DNA of 64,000 bases from Pseudoalteromonas luteoviolacea (lineage in GTDB: Bacteria > Pseudomonadota > Gammaproteobacteria > Enterobacterales > Alteromonadaceae). Below the pieces are notes generated by a model. The model saw only the letters and a program-made list of their open reading frames with translations. It was not told where the DNA came from and searched no databases. The DNA lies in NCBI RefSeq assembly GCF_000814765.1, contig NZ_JWIC01000006.1, positions 580,563 through 644,562 of the forward strand, given 5' to 3'. The position numbers and the translations under genes are program-made. How positions within the stretch are numbered: position 1 is the stretch's first letter; every line of letters begins with the position of its first letter. Below are positions 9,376 to 17,984 of this stretch, piece after piece.

Positions 9376-9561
9376 ATGAGCACAAATAATGTCAGTATCG
9401 TCAACTTAATTTTTGCAATTTTCCTTCCTCCTATTGGTGCGTTTTTACAGGTGGGCTTTAGTCTGCACTTTTTTATCAATATTGTGTTGACCCTATTGGG
9501 CGGACTTCCGGGTATGATCCATGCAATTTGGTTAGTGGTGACCAATAAAACAGGCGACTAA
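9376..9561 (+). CDS. yqaE: YqaE/Pmp3 family small membrane protein
   Basis: A 61-residue proteolipid of the UPF0057/Pmp3 family, with two hydrophobic helices joined by a short loop. The family signature is nearly intact: IFAIFLPPIGAFLQVG then LHFFINIVLTLLGGLPGMIHAIW. Relatives in bacteria and eukaryotes sit in the cytoplasmic membrane and respond to salt, cold or stationary phase; the molecular job is not settled. I start at ATG 9376, which has GAGAG five bases upstream, rather than GTG 9370. Confidence 0.9.
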   Translation: MSTNNVSIVNLIFAIFLPPIGAFLQVGFSLHFFINIVLTLLGGLPGMIHAIWLVVTNKTGD

Positions 9562-9576
9562 CTTATATTGTACAAA

Positions 9577-9604
9577 AGAGCTAATCTATAGCTTGGTTAG
9601 CTCT
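9577..9604 (+). terminator. hairpin after yqaE
   Basis: A perfect 8-bp stem AGAGCTAA (9577-9584) / TTAGCTCT (9597-9604) with a 12-base loop follows the yqaE stop by 15 bases. It lacks a T tract, so termination is less certain. Confidence 0.45.
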
Positions 9605-9652
9605 GAGACTAATCCTTTGTGTAAGCTTTAGCTTGTCGGTGCTCATGCGTAA

Positions 9653-10465
9653 CTATGTAACAGGTGTACTCCAAACATTGACTGATACGAGCTCACCCTG
9701 ACGGTAAGTCTGATTAATGAGCCTGCCAGCAAAATGAAACCCAGCTTGGTGTAGTATTTTGTTTTTATCATAATTGTCAGATGAACACTGCGTCTGTATT
9801 AGTGAGACCCCCAAAGCCGTCAAATGTGATTTGGTGTGTGTTATCAGGTCACGTTTTACATCCAGTGTGTCGAGATGATCGGCAATGACTATGTTCGAAA
9901 TAGCTGCCACCGCCGACTGCGATGAATAAGTGACTCTAACGTAGGCGACAATATTATTTAGAAATTCAAATACGAGATAATCATTACCTTGTTGCATATC
10001 CTCGATGATCGCACGTTCGCTTTGGTTAAATGTTGTGTAATGACAAGCCTTGCTAAATTGTAATTTGGCGATATCTATTGCATCACTTTGTTGTGCTTGA
10101 CGGACCATAGATAAGCCAGAAGGTATGATATCGTTTTCATTTGAAGCAGAAGTAATGACGTCTAGTACAGAATCATGCTCTGTCTTACCAATTTCTTTTG
10201 CTCTCGTATTGTCAAAATATTTTGCAATGTATAAAGCGCTGCGAGAATCACAGTAATAAGGGATAGAGGCTTCTACCTGATAATCTTTTTTTATAAACAG
10301 ATCGAGTTGAGACTCGTGGATCATGTAACTAATTTTAGTATTACATACTTTATGCGTTTCTTGTTCAATTGACTCGATCGTGTTCTCTTTTAACCTGGAG
10401 TGGGTCAAATTTGCAGACGTTAGTCTGTTGGCAGTACTAAATTCCAGGGTGTTATCTACACTCAT
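9653..10465 (-). CDS. GNAT acetyltransferase, beta-lysine acetyltransferase (AblB)-like
   Basis: A 270-residue protein with an N-terminal part resembling that of AblB (about residues 35-105: a strand-rich segment ending in EASIPYYCDSRSALYIAKYFDNTRA) and a C-terminal GNAT domain from about residue 118 (GLSMVRQAQQSDAIDIAKL) to the end. AblB makes the osmolyte N-epsilon-acetyl-beta-lysine, but it normally works beside the lysine aminomutase AblA, which is not seen here. The GNAT pyrophosphate loop is weak (IVIADHLDTLDVKRDLI lacks the usual glycines), so the function is uncertain. Other two-domain GNAT enzymes are possible. Confidence 0.6.
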   Translation of the reverse strand: MSVDNTLEFSTANRLTSANLTHSRLKENTIESIEQETHKVCNTKISYMIHESQLDLFIKKDYQVEASIPYYCDSRSALYIAKYFDNTRAKEIGKTEHDSVLDVITSASNENDIIPSGLSMVRQAQQSDAIDIAKLQFSKACHYTTFNQSERAIIEDMQQGNDYLVFEFLNNIVAYVRVTYSSQSAVAAISNIVIADHLDTLDVKRDLITHTKSHLTALGVSLIQTQCSSDNYDKNKILHQAGFHFAGRLINQTYRQGELVSVNVWSTPVT

Positions 10466-10740
10466 GTGGTTTTTCTCATTTGCTTTAAATTGTTGCTTTA
10501 AGCTTTTAGTTAGAGTTCTAATATTTTTTTTGGCCTTTTATCATGGCATGTTTGAGAGTTAATTTCAATTTTAAGCGATTTTTAGGCGTGAGATCACAGG
10601 GCTTTACCCCTAACCTAAAAATTATTCATTTGAGTTCTAATTAAATGTATAGATGAGTAAATACAAATGTGCATAATTAAATAAATTTAATTATTTAAAC
10701 TCTGACGGTTGATAAATAAAATCTATCAAAATGATAACCA

Positions 10741-11583
10741 TTAGTTGCGCAAATAAGGGAAAAGCATCAACGAGTCTTTGATAAGATCTGCCTTGCTACT
10801 TTTAGCCAAATACATAGCAAAAATCTCTCTGGTATAAATTGGGGCTTTTTCGACTAAAAACAGTTTTTTCTTGCGGATCAAGTCAAAGCACATTTGCCTC
10901 GGCAGATACGCTGTGCCGCCAGCTTCTGTAATAAAGTTTAAAGCAATTCTAGGTTGACTCATGGTATGTTTAATTGTTGTAGAGTTAAAAAAGTCACGAA
11001 TGAATTGGCTGTTCACCGCTTCACCATAATCAACCTGTATTATGCTTTCAATTTGGTCTAATTCTAAATCTTGTTGGGTTGATACTAATTGTAACGGCAC
11101 TGTACTTACTTTCTCTGTGACGATCTCTTCGATATAGGGTGGCTCGAATATGAAAGCAATATCTATTAATCTTGCAAGCAGCTGCTTTCTTAATTCTAAA
11201 GGCGAATAGTTTTGAATATGAAGCTGGACATCATCTAAGTTTCTATCAATTTTTTGCAGCCAATCTTGTAAAACAATGTCCCAAATGGACATCATTGACC
11301 CGACAAACAACTGGCTTACATTGCCTTCACTGACACCAACGTCTTGCTTTAGCTTTTGCCACATAATCATCATTTCATTGGCGTGTTTCACCAGTCGATG
11401 CCCTTCAGGTGTAAGCTTAAGGCGCTTTTGACTTCTATCGAATAGTAATACCCCCAGCTCTTGTTCGAGTAATTTGATTCGGCTGCTAATGGCTGCTTGC
11501 GTTATATAAAGGTTTTCAGCTGAAGCCCTAAAATGCAGAGTTTGGCTAACTTCTAAAAAAGTGGTAAGGAGCTCAATTTTCAT
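10741..11583 (-). CDS. LysR-family transcriptional regulator, HdfR-like
   Basis: A 280-residue LysR regulator. The N-terminal winged helix-turn-helix (about residues 1-60) reads FLEVSQTLHFRASAENLYITQAAISSRIKLLEQELGVLLFDR, close to HdfR (FLEVSRTRHF in E. coli). A linker helix and a periplasmic-binding-like effector domain (about 90-280) follow; the effector part is somewhat short. It is divergent from the rimK operon with 144 bases between the starts, the classic arrangement for a LysR protein that controls its neighbour. That regulation is inferred from position only. Confidence 0.85.
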   Translation of the reverse strand: MKIELLTTFLEVSQTLHFRASAENLYITQAAISSRIKLLEQELGVLLFDRSQKRLKLTPEGHRLVKHANEMMIMWQKLKQDVGVSEGNVSQLFVGSMMSIWDIVLQDWLQKIDRNLDDVQLHIQNYSPLELRKQLLARLIDIAFIFEPPYIEEIVTEKVSTVPLQLVSTQQDLELDQIESIIQVDYGEAVNSQFIRDFFNSTTIKHTMSQPRIALNFITEAGGTAYLPRQMCFDLIRKKKLFLVEKAPIYTREIFAMYLAKSSKADLIKDSLMLFPYLRN

Positions 11584-11727
11584 TCATAAGTCTCAAAAAG
11601 AGTCAAAACGCTAGCTTAGTTTAATAAAAATAATTTATCAAACCGTGAATTTTATTTCGTTTTTCTTTTCAGTAAAGCTGGCTTACATTTGCGTCATTAA
11701 ACACACAGACACAGTGACATTATAAAA

Positions 11728-12633
11728 ATGAAGATCGCAATTTTATCCCGAAGTGAAAACTTGTATTCAACACGCCGTTTAAAAGAGGCGTGTATAGAAA
11801 GGGGCCATGAAGTGGATGTAATAGACACCCTACATTGCTATATGGATATCACAAGCAGTAGGCCTGCGGTGCGTTACCATGGTGAGGAGCTACCTAAGTA
11901 CGATGCAATTGTGCCACGCATTGGTGCATCAATTACTTACTACGGGACGGCCGTTGCAAGACAGTTTGAAATGATGGGGACATTTAATGTCAACGAGTCT
12001 GTCGCAATCAGTCGTTCTAGAGATAAATTACGTTCGTTGCAGCTTTTATCTCGCAAAGGCATTGGGCTACCTAGGACGGGTTTTGCTAGCAAGCCCGATA
12101 ACATCAAAGACTTGATTAAAAATGTCGGTGGCGCACCGCTTGTTATTAAGCTACTTGAGGGAACTCAGGGAATAGGGGTTGTGTTGGCGGATACGGCAAA
12201 AGCGGCCGAAAGTATTATTGAGGCTTTTATGGGACTTAAAGCAAACATACTTGTGCAAGAGTTTGTTAAAGAAGCTGGTGGAGCAGATATCCGGTGCTTA
12301 GTGATCGGCGGCCGTGTTGTCGCCGCAATGAAGCGCCAAGGTGCAGAAGGGGAGTTTCGTTCAAATTTACACCGAGGCGGTACTGCTGAGATTGTAAAGC
12401 TTACAAAAGAAGAGCGAGAAACTGCCGTGAATGCAGCAAAAGTGATGGGGCTAAATTTTTGCGGTGTAGATTTATTACGTTCTAACAATGGGCCTATGGT
12501 CATGGAAGTGAATTCATCACCTGGCTTAGAAGGTATTGAAAGCGCAACGGGGTTAGATGTTGCTGGTAAGTTGGTTGAGTTCATCGAGAAAAATGCAAAG
12601 CCAAATTCAACGCGCACCCGTGGTAAAGGTTAA
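11728..12633 (+). CDS. rimK: RimK-type ATP-grasp alpha-L-glutamate ligase
   Basis: A 301-residue ATP-grasp ligase. The pre-ATP-grasp domain (about 1-95) is followed by the ATP-grasp domain with the glycine-rich loop [11 protein letters not shown] (about 141-151), [20 protein letters not shown], and the magnesium-binding end [14 protein letters not shown]. RimK adds glutamate residues to the C-terminus of ribosomal protein S6 and can make short alpha-polyglutamate. The length matches E. coli RimK, with a basic C-terminal tail. It is the first of five closely spaced genes that include a deacylase of the aspartoacylase fold and a RimK-associated protease, a combination that recurs in proteobacteria. 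Confidence 0.93.
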   Translation: MKIAILSRSENLYSTRRLKEACIERGHEVDVIDTLHCYMDITSSRPAVRYHGEELPKYDAIVPRIGASITYYGTAVARQFEMMGTFNVNESVAISRSRDKLRSLQLLSRKGIGLPRTGFASKPDNIKDLIKNVGGAPLVIKLLEGTQGIGVVLADTAKAAESIIEAFMGLKANILVQEFVKEAGGADIRCLVIGGRVVAAMKRQGAEGEFRSNLHRGGTAEIVKLTKEERETAVNAAKVMGLNFCGVDLLRSNNGPMVMEVNSSPGLEGIESATGLDVAGKLVEFIEKNAKPNSTRTRGKG

Positions 12634-12653
12634 TCAAATAGGACTGTAAGCGT

Positions 12654-13688
12654 ATGTCAGTAATAACCATTGGTGGTAAAGACATCTTGCTGGGTCAAAC
12701 GTGTCAGGTTGATATACCCGTTGCGAAACTCTATACAGATGCTGATGTTCATTTACCTGTGCACATTGTGAGAGCCAAAAAACCGGGACCGACAGTGTTT
12801 GTCAGTGCAGCAGTACATGGTGATGAGTTGAATGGCGTTGAGATCATCCGACGATTACTTACGCTAAAAAACTTCAAAATAACAAAAGGGACGTTAATAG
12901 CGGTACCAATTGTGAATGTATATGGGGTGGTAAATCAGTCAAGGTATATGCCTGACAGGAGAGATCTCAATCGTAGCTTTCCTGGTTCTGATAAAGGTTC
13001 ATTGGCGGCAAGGCTAGCCAATACGCTCTTAAAAGAAGTCGTGGCGCATTGTGACTACGGGATTGATTTGCATACAGGGGCGATCCATAGATCAAATCTG
13101 CCGCAAATACGGGCCAATTTAGCGGATGAGGTAACGCTTGAGTTGGCTAAGTCGTTTGGTGCTCCAGTGGTGCTAAATTCGGAAATTTTGGAAGGGTCGC
13201 TTCGTGAAGCTGCTGCAATATGTGATACCAGAGTGCTCGTTTATGAGGCTGGTGAAGCTTTACGGTTTGATGAGCTCTCTATACGCATGGGTATAAAAGG
13301 TATTGTGAATGTGTTGCGCTACTTGAAAATGATGCCCTCTAGGGGAACAAGAGCCAAGAAAACGACGAGCTTTATTGCTGATAACAGTAGTTGGATTAGA
13401 GCCAGTGCCAGTGGGATTGTGGCCAATTATTTCAACCTTGGCGATCAGGTAAAAATGGGCGATGTCCTAGCCGATATTGGCAATCATTATGGTAAGACTT
13501 TAGGGCAAGTCATCGCGTTGAAAGATGGCGTGATCATTGGAAAACAAAATATTCCATTGGTACAAGAAGGTGAAGCGATGTTTCATATTGCGTTTTTTTC
13601 AGGGCCTAGTCAGCAGGTATCGAAAAAGATAGAACATGTTGAGCAAGAGTTAGTTGTCAATACAGAATCAAGTGAGCAGTTATTATGA
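12654..13688 (+). CDS. succinylglutamate desuccinylase/aspartoacylase family protein
   Basis: A 344-residue zinc-dependent carboxypeptidase-fold hydrolase. The first metal motif H-x-x-E is seen at His55 and Glu58 (AVHGDELNGVE), the substrate-binding R-D-L-N-R-S-F-P stretch follows near residue 103, and the third ligand lies in GIDLHTGA. The C-terminal third (about 240-330) is the beta-barrel-like domain usual in this subgroup. Relatives cleave N-acyl amino acids. Next to RimK it may act on glutamylated or acylated products, but the substrate is unknown. It starts 20 bases after rimK and overlaps the next gene as ATGA. Confidence 0.88.
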   Translation: MSVITIGGKDILLGQTCQVDIPVAKLYTDADVHLPVHIVRAKKPGPTVFVSAAVHGDELNGVEIIRRLLTLKNFKITKGTLIAVPIVNVYGVVNQSRYMPDRRDLNRSFPGSDKGSLAARLANTLLKEVVAHCDYGIDLHTGAIHRSNLPQIRANLADEVTLELAKSFGAPVVLNSEILEGSLREAAAICDTRVLVYEAGEALRFDELSIRMGIKGIVNVLRYLKMMPSRGTRAKKTTSFIADNSSWIRASASGIVANYFNLGDQVKMGDVLADIGNHYGKTLGQVIALKDGVIIGKQNIPLVQEGEAMFHIAFFSGPSQQVSKKIEHVEQELVVNTESSEQLL

Positions 13689-14119
13689 AAGATAAAATGA
13701 TTATTGGGCATATTGAGGCGATTAACTTACCCGAGTTTGGTATTTCATCTTTGCCCGTTAGAGTAGATACTGGCGCGCAAACCTCATCACTGCATGTTGA
13801 TAATATCAAGCAAGTGTCAGTACAAGGCAAGCCCGGCGTTGAGTTTGATATTCATCCAGAGATTCACAATGTAGATAAAGTGATTCGATGTAGTGCGCCG
13901 CTTCATGATGTAAGAAAGGTAAAGTCATCAAATGGCATGAGTGAGCAGCGCTATGTGATTAAGACGCGTGCCCAGCTGGGTGATTTTGAATGGGATATAG
14001 AAGTAACGTTGACCAATAGGGCCGATATGACATATCTGATGTTGTTAGGTCGGCAAGCGTTAAGCGGTTTATTTTATGTTGATGTCTCACAAACATTTGT
14101 TATGTCTAGCGAGGTGTAA
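13685..14119 (+). CDS. RimK-associated retropepsin-like protease (ATP-dependent zinc protease family)
   Basis: A 144-residue protein of the family often named ATP-dependent zinc protease, which is in fact retropepsin-like. The active-site aspartate motif V-D-T-G-A-Q-T-S-S-L lies at residues 27-36, and the second conserved block is MLLGRQALSGLFYVDV. One monomer gives one aspartate, so a dimer is expected. Members are linked to RimK and are thought to trim the polyglutamate tail. The start overlaps the stop of the deacylase by four bases (ATGA), indicating coupled translation. Confidence 0.85.
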   Translation: MKDKMIIGHIEAINLPEFGISSLPVRVDTGAQTSSLHVDNIKQVSVQGKPGVEFDIHPEIHNVDKVIRCSAPLHDVRKVKSSNGMSEQRYVIKTRAQLGDFEWDIEVTLTNRADMTYLMLLGRQALSGLFYVDVSQTFVMSSEV

Positions 14120-14121
14120 TT

Positions 14122-14622
14122 ATGAAAAGTGACAAAATTGAAACATTTGCAAAAGCGTCTCTAGGCACTGAAGGCGATGAGTTAGGCCCTGTTGAAAAAA
14201 GTGTTGTCGACAGTATTTCTTCACAAGAAGTGATTGTCGCAAATATCAATGAGAGCTTTCATGATGAACTGACGTTTGGTCAACGCATGGCTGATAAAGT
14301 GGCTGAATTTGGCGGTTCTTGGCGTTTTATCATTATATTTGTGTCGATTATGGTATTTTGGGTAGTGCTAAATACGGTGTGGTTGACACAGGAAGAAGCA
14401 TTTGACCCATATCCTTTTATTTTGCTGAATCTCGTGTTATCGACGCTTGCAGCAATTCAGGCACCGATCATTATGATGTCGCAGAATAGGCAAACATCAA
14501 AAGATAGACTGGCGTTTAGCAAAAGTTATGAAGTTAACTTAAAGTCAGAGCTTGAGATCATGCGGCTTAACCAAAAAGTAGATGAAATTCATAAATTACT
14601 GATAAAAGAGAGTAAAAAATGA
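14122..14622 (+). CDS. DUF1003 membrane protein
   Basis: A 166-residue inner-membrane protein. Two helices are evident, FIIIFVSIMVFWVVLNTVW (about 66-85) and FILLNLVLSTLAAIQAPIIM (about 95-115), followed by the DUF1003 signature ending MMSQNRQ and a cytoplasmic helical tail. The N-terminal 60 residues are hydrophilic. The molecular function of DUF1003 is not established. It sits three bases after the protease gene and overlaps the channel gene by four bases. Confidence 0.88.
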   Translation: MKSDKIETFAKASLGTEGDELGPVEKSVVDSISSQEVIVANINESFHDELTFGQRMADKVAEFGGSWRFIIIFVSIMVFWVVLNTVWLTQEEAFDPYPFILLNLVLSTLAAIQAPIIMMSQNRQTSKDRLAFSKSYEVNLKSELEIMRLNQKVDEIHKLLIKESKK

Positions 14623-15230
14623 CAGACAGCGCTATCGTTGATACAGCAATACTTTGGGTACAACAACAAGGCGTTCCCATATTTTGGTCGGCCATTGTCG
14701 TACTGTGTTACATAGTTCTGACGAGACAGTTGTTTCCAAAAATTGATAAAAGCGTTGATGAAGGTGGATTCAAAAACGACGCTCTGAAAAAAGCCTATTT
14801 AACCGTCCGATTTTTAAGTGGCATAGTGGTCGCTGCGGTGTTGCTGGTGGTTTGGGGTGTAGACATCAGCGGTATGATGTTGGTTTCTACCTCAATTTTA
14901 ACTGTGACAGGTGTCGCGTTATTCGCTAATTGGTCTGTACTTAGTAATATCACGGCATATTTTGTATTGTTATTTCACAGTGCATACAGACGTGGCAACT
15001 TTATACGAGTGATTGACGGTGATAATTACATCGAAGGCTATATTGCAGACATTGGCGTTTTTAATACTCAGTTTATCACTGAAGATAGAGAAGTTGTGAT
15101 TTACCCTAATAACTTATTGTTGGGGCGGCCAACGCAAATAAATCCAAGAACGCGTGTTGCTGGTATGGGCAAGATAGCTCAGGTTTATGAAAAAAAGGGT
15201 AGTGACACCAAAGAAAAGGAAAGCACTTAA
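14619..15230 (+). CDS. small MscS-family mechanosensitive channel
   Basis: A 203-residue MscS-like protein. It has three membrane helices (about 17-33, 58-82 and 87-112; the last is the pore-lining type), then the beta domain signature FANWSVLSNITAYFVLLF and GNFIRVIDGDNYIEGYIADIG, and VVIYPNNLLLG. The large C-terminal alpha/beta cage of E. coli MscS is missing: the protein ends soon after the beta domain with a charged tail. It is the last gene of the rimK operon and is followed by a terminator. A link between osmotic release of small molecules and glutamyl-product metabolism is a guess. Confidence 0.85.
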   Translation: MTDSAIVDTAILWVQQQGVPIFWSAIVVLCYIVLTRQLFPKIDKSVDEGGFKNDALKKAYLTVRFLSGIVVAAVLLVVWGVDISGMMLVSTSILTVTGVALFANWSVLSNITAYFVLLFHSAYRRGNFIRVIDGDNYIEGYIADIGVFNTQFITEDREVVIYPNNLLLGRPTQINPRTRVAGMGKIAQVYEKKGSDTKEKEST

Positions 15231-15234
15231 AATA

Positions 15235-15262
15235 AAAATGCTGCCCCGAAGGACAGCATTTT
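15235..15262. terminator. bidirectional terminator, rimK operon and TonB receptor
   Basis: The stem AAAATGCTG (15235-15243) / CAGCATTTT (15254-15262) lies between the convergent mscS and TonB receptor genes. The flanking A and T runs allow it to work in both directions. Confidence 0.75.
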
Positions 15263-15288
15263 GGGTCTCTATAAAAGAAAGGAACTGG

Positions 15289-17835
15289 TTAGAAGTAAGC
15301 TCTGATACCAAGCTTAACATTGCGCCCAGGCAGAGGCGCTTGATCCTTGATGAATGAGCTATGCACGAAGCCTAGCTCGTCAGTCAAGTTTTCTAGGTTA
15401 AGGTAACCGACCATGTCGATACCTTTAACAGCAAAGTCGTAGCTCATGCTAGCATTTACAAGTGTGTAACCTTTCGTTTCAGTCTCGTATGATGTGATCT
15501 TGTCTTGCTCTAAATAACGAGTAATTGTCATATCCGCTGAGAATGGGCCTTTCTCATAGCCGTAGCTTACACCTAGTTTATTGCTAGGAATGCGTGGAAG
15601 ATTTTGACCATTATCTAGCTTAGCACGTAAGTGATCACCAAATACTTTCACACGATTAAAGTCATTAATCTGATAGTGGACATCAAACTCTAAACCGTAT
15701 AGCTCAGCATCTTGGCTAACAAACTGGTATACATCGCGTGCACCTTCATGCTCGTGATCAGCAACTTCTAAACCATGCTCAGAGGTAAAGAAGTAATTTG
15801 TTTTTTCCTGATAGTAGAAATCAGCAATGTCATTGTAGAAGAAGTTCACTGTGTAGCCGAAGTCACCGATGAAGCGACGGAAGCTAACATCTAAATTCGT
15901 TGCAGTTTCTTTCTCAATATCAGTTGGCTCAAAATGAATTTCAGTGCCTTCGATATGGTAACCAAGGCCTAACTCATAAGTGCTTGTTGCGATATGCAAG
16001 CCGTTAGATAACAGCTCTGCAGTTAGCGGTGCACGTTCCGAACGCGATAGGCTAACAGCGACGTTATGGCCTGGTGCGTAAGTATAAACACCACCAACCG
16101 ATGCACTCACATTGGTCATATCAAGCGTGTAGTCAGTAATTTGAGTGGTTTTTACTAAAGCCTCTTCGTGTCCGTGGTCATGATCGTGTTCTTCGTGATC
16201 ATGCTCATCGTGGTCTTCTTCATGTCCAATATGCGTTTCAGTGATACGGCTAGATAGCTCGTAATTTTCAACTCGAGCGCCTAACTCTAACGTAAAGTCG
16301 CCAAACTCACGCTCTTCTAATACATAGAAAGCATGTGTCGTGGTGTTAGTTGCTGGGGTAAATGCTTCTGCACCTTGTGCTTCATAATCACTGTCAGAGT
16401 AGTGGTAGCCAAAAATACCGTGCCACTCACCGATACGGTGTTCAAAGTTTGTTCTTAGCTCAGTTGTTTCGTTTTTGAATACTGTGCCAACCATACCAGC
16501 TTCGATTTCTGCGTGCTCATAGTCTGTGTAACCAGCACGGATCTGGATAGACTCTAACCAGTTGTTGTGCAATGAGTAGTTAAACAATGCCTGCCAGCGG
16601 TCTTGCTTTACGCGTGCAAATACGTTGTGGTTCTCTTCTTCATGATCGTGTGCACCTTCGTCACCATGATCGTCGTGATCATGCTCATCATGGTCGTGCT
16701 CGTCGTGACCGTGCTCATCATGATCATGTTCATCGTGGTCGTGCCCGTGATCATGGCTGTGTGCAGGGATACCATAATCAGTCTCGATGCTACCGTACGA
16801 GAAGCCTACTGTCATATGGTCTGTGACATAGCTTGTGCCAATGTTAAATACTTCAGAATCGATGAACGTATTATCTACTTTTTCTGCGTACTCAGCTGCG
16901 TGCTCCTCACCTTCATGCTCGTCATGGCCATGTTCTTCATGGTCATGATCATGCTCGTCTTTGTGGTGTTCATCATGATCACCAGGTAATTTAAAGCTAG
17001 GAGTTTCATAGTCACCGCCTTTGCGCTTAACGCCATCAAAGTGGAAGTTGAAACCGTTATGGCCGGCTTCAAATAGTGCAGCAACTGTATTGGTATTTGA
17101 ATTTGTATCATGGCTGTAATCAACAGCACCTTGAGGCGCTTCCACTACATCTGTTGGAATACGGTTATCAACAACGTTTACAACACCGCCGATTGCACCA
17201 GAGCCGTACAGTAGGGTAGCTGGGCCACGAAGTACTTCAATTTGTTCAGCGCTTAATGCGTCGTTGGTGTTTGCATGGTCAGGGCCGATGCGAGAAGCGT
17301 CACTGCTGTCCAAGCCATTTTGTGTGATTTTAACACGAGGGCCATCTAGGCCACGGATAATTGGGCTTGAAGATACTGGACCAAAGTAGCTCGCATTGAT
17401 ACCAGGTAAGTCTTTTAATGTCTCGCCAAGAGTTGGTTTTGCTGAATTCTTTAATTTATCACCACTGACAACTGTGACAGGAGATGCCATTTCCATGTTA
17501 CTTTTGTGAAGCGCTGAAGCATATACAACAATGCTTTCAATAGAGCTTGGTGTAAGTGTAACAGTTACAAAAGGAGAATCAGGGTTTACGTCTAAACGTT
17601 GATCGATAAAGTTGTTTTTGGAAACGTGAAGCTCAGACGCTGCATCTACCGCAATAGTAAAGTTACCATTGTCATCTGTTTTGATGGTTTGAGACTTACC
17701 ATGTAGGTGTACATTCGCGTTGCTAATAGGGAGGTTGTTGTTATCAACTACTTTACCGCTTAACTCACCAGCATAAGCTGACGTTGACAGCATTACTGCG
17801 CTGACACTCAGAGAAATCAAAGATTGTTTAAACAT
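15289..17835 (-). CDS. TonB-dependent receptor with His-rich loops, probable zinc receptor (ZnuD-like)
   Basis: An 848-residue outer-membrane receptor. Signal peptide (MFKQSLISLSVSAVMLSTSAYA), a carboxypeptidase-like beta domain (GKVVDNNNLPISNANVHLHG), a plug domain (LGETLKDLPGI, IIRGLDGPRVKI, LRGPATLLYGSGAIGGVVNV), a 22-strand barrel, and a C-terminal Phe. Three long extracellular-type inserts are packed with His, Asp and Glu, encoded at about 16900-16990, 16640-16765 and 16165-16230. Such loops are known in the zinc receptor ZnuD. I use ATG 17835, which starts the signal peptide and has AAGAAG upstream, not a start 66 bases earlier. Two Zur-like operators cover its promoter, which supports zinc as the cargo and derepression in zinc shortage. 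Confidence 0.88.
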   Translation of the reverse strand: MFKQSLISLSVSAVMLSTSAYAGELSGKVVDNNNLPISNANVHLHGKSQTIKTDDNGNFTIAVDAASELHVSKNNFIDQRLDVNPDSPFVTVTLTPSSIESIVVYASALHKSNMEMASPVTVVSGDKLKNSAKPTLGETLKDLPGINASYFGPVSSSPIIRGLDGPRVKITQNGLDSSDASRIGPDHANTNDALSAEQIEVLRGPATLLYGSGAIGGVVNVVDNRIPTDVVEAPQGAVDYSHDTNSNTNTVAALFEAGHNGFNFHFDGVKRKGGDYETPSFKLPGDHDEHHKDEHDHDHEEHGHDEHEGEEHAAEYAEKVDNTFIDSEVFNIGTSYVTDHMTVGFSYGSIETDYGIPAHSHDHGHDHDEHDHDEHGHDEHDHDEHDHDDHGDEGAHDHEEENHNVFARVKQDRWQALFNYSLHNNWLESIQIRAGYTDYEHAEIEAGMVGTVFKNETTELRTNFEHRIGEWHGIFGYHYSDSDYEAQGAEAFTPATNTTTHAFYVLEEREFGDFTLELGARVENYELSSRITETHIGHEEDHDEHDHEEHDHDHGHEEALVKTTQITDYTLDMTNVSASVGGVYTYAPGHNVAVSLSRSERAPLTAELLSNGLHIATSTYELGLGYHIEGTEIHFEPTDIEKETATNLDVSFRRFIGDFGYTVNFFYNDIADFYYQEKTNYFFTSEHGLEVADHEHEGARDVYQFVSQDAELYGLEFDVHYQINDFNRVKVFGDHLRAKLDNGQNLPRIPSNKLGVSYGYEKGPFSADMTITRYLEQDKITSYETETKGYTLVNASMSYDFAVKGIDMVGYLNLENLTDELGFVHSSFIKDQAPLPGRNVKLGIRAYF
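16640..16765 (-). repeat. His-Asp-Glu codon repeat inside the TonB receptor
   Basis: A run of degenerate short repeats (catgatcatgctcatcg type) that encodes alternating His-Asp/Glu units such as HDEHDHDEHGHDEH. Two shorter runs of the same kind lie at 16900-16990 and 16165-16230. The repeat nature makes length variation between strains likely. Confidence 0.8.
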
Positions 17836-17865
17836 TATACTTCTTTTCTGTATGTGATTGTGAAC

Positions 17866-17882
17866 GTGTAATAATATAACAC
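17866..17882. promoter_or_regulatory. Zur-like operator 1, over the -10 of the TonB receptor
   Basis: GTGTAATAATATAACAC is a palindrome broken only at A/T positions and is close to the gammaproteobacterial Zur box that I recall from znuACB (GTGTGATATTATAACAT, about 14 of 17). It overlaps a candidate minus-strand promoter: TTGTTT at 17896-17901 and TATATT at 17873-17878, 17 bases apart. Confidence 0.7.
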
Positions 17883-17903
17883 TGCAAAACACATAAAACA
17901 ATG

Positions 17904-17920
17904 ATGTTATACTATCACTT
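17904..17920. promoter_or_regulatory. Zur-like operator 2, upstream of the -35
   Basis: ATGTTATACTATCACTT matches the remembered E. coli znu operator half sequence ATGTTATAATATCAC except at the centre base. Its centre is 38 bases from that of operator 1. It lies 65 bases before the yaeQ start, so it could also affect that gene. Confidence 0.65.
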
Positions 17921-17984
17921 TATATTTGAATTATGATTGTCTGTTCCTATATTTAAAATAATAAAGTGTTTATAGGGCGCAACG

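Noticed and set aside
16587-16989. Two frames on the plus strand opposite the His-rich part of the TonB receptor
   Set aside because: They are by-products of the repeated His/Asp codons and have unnatural composition.
16165-16990. CRISPR-like repeated DNA
   Set aside because: The repeats are coding, degenerate and without spacers.
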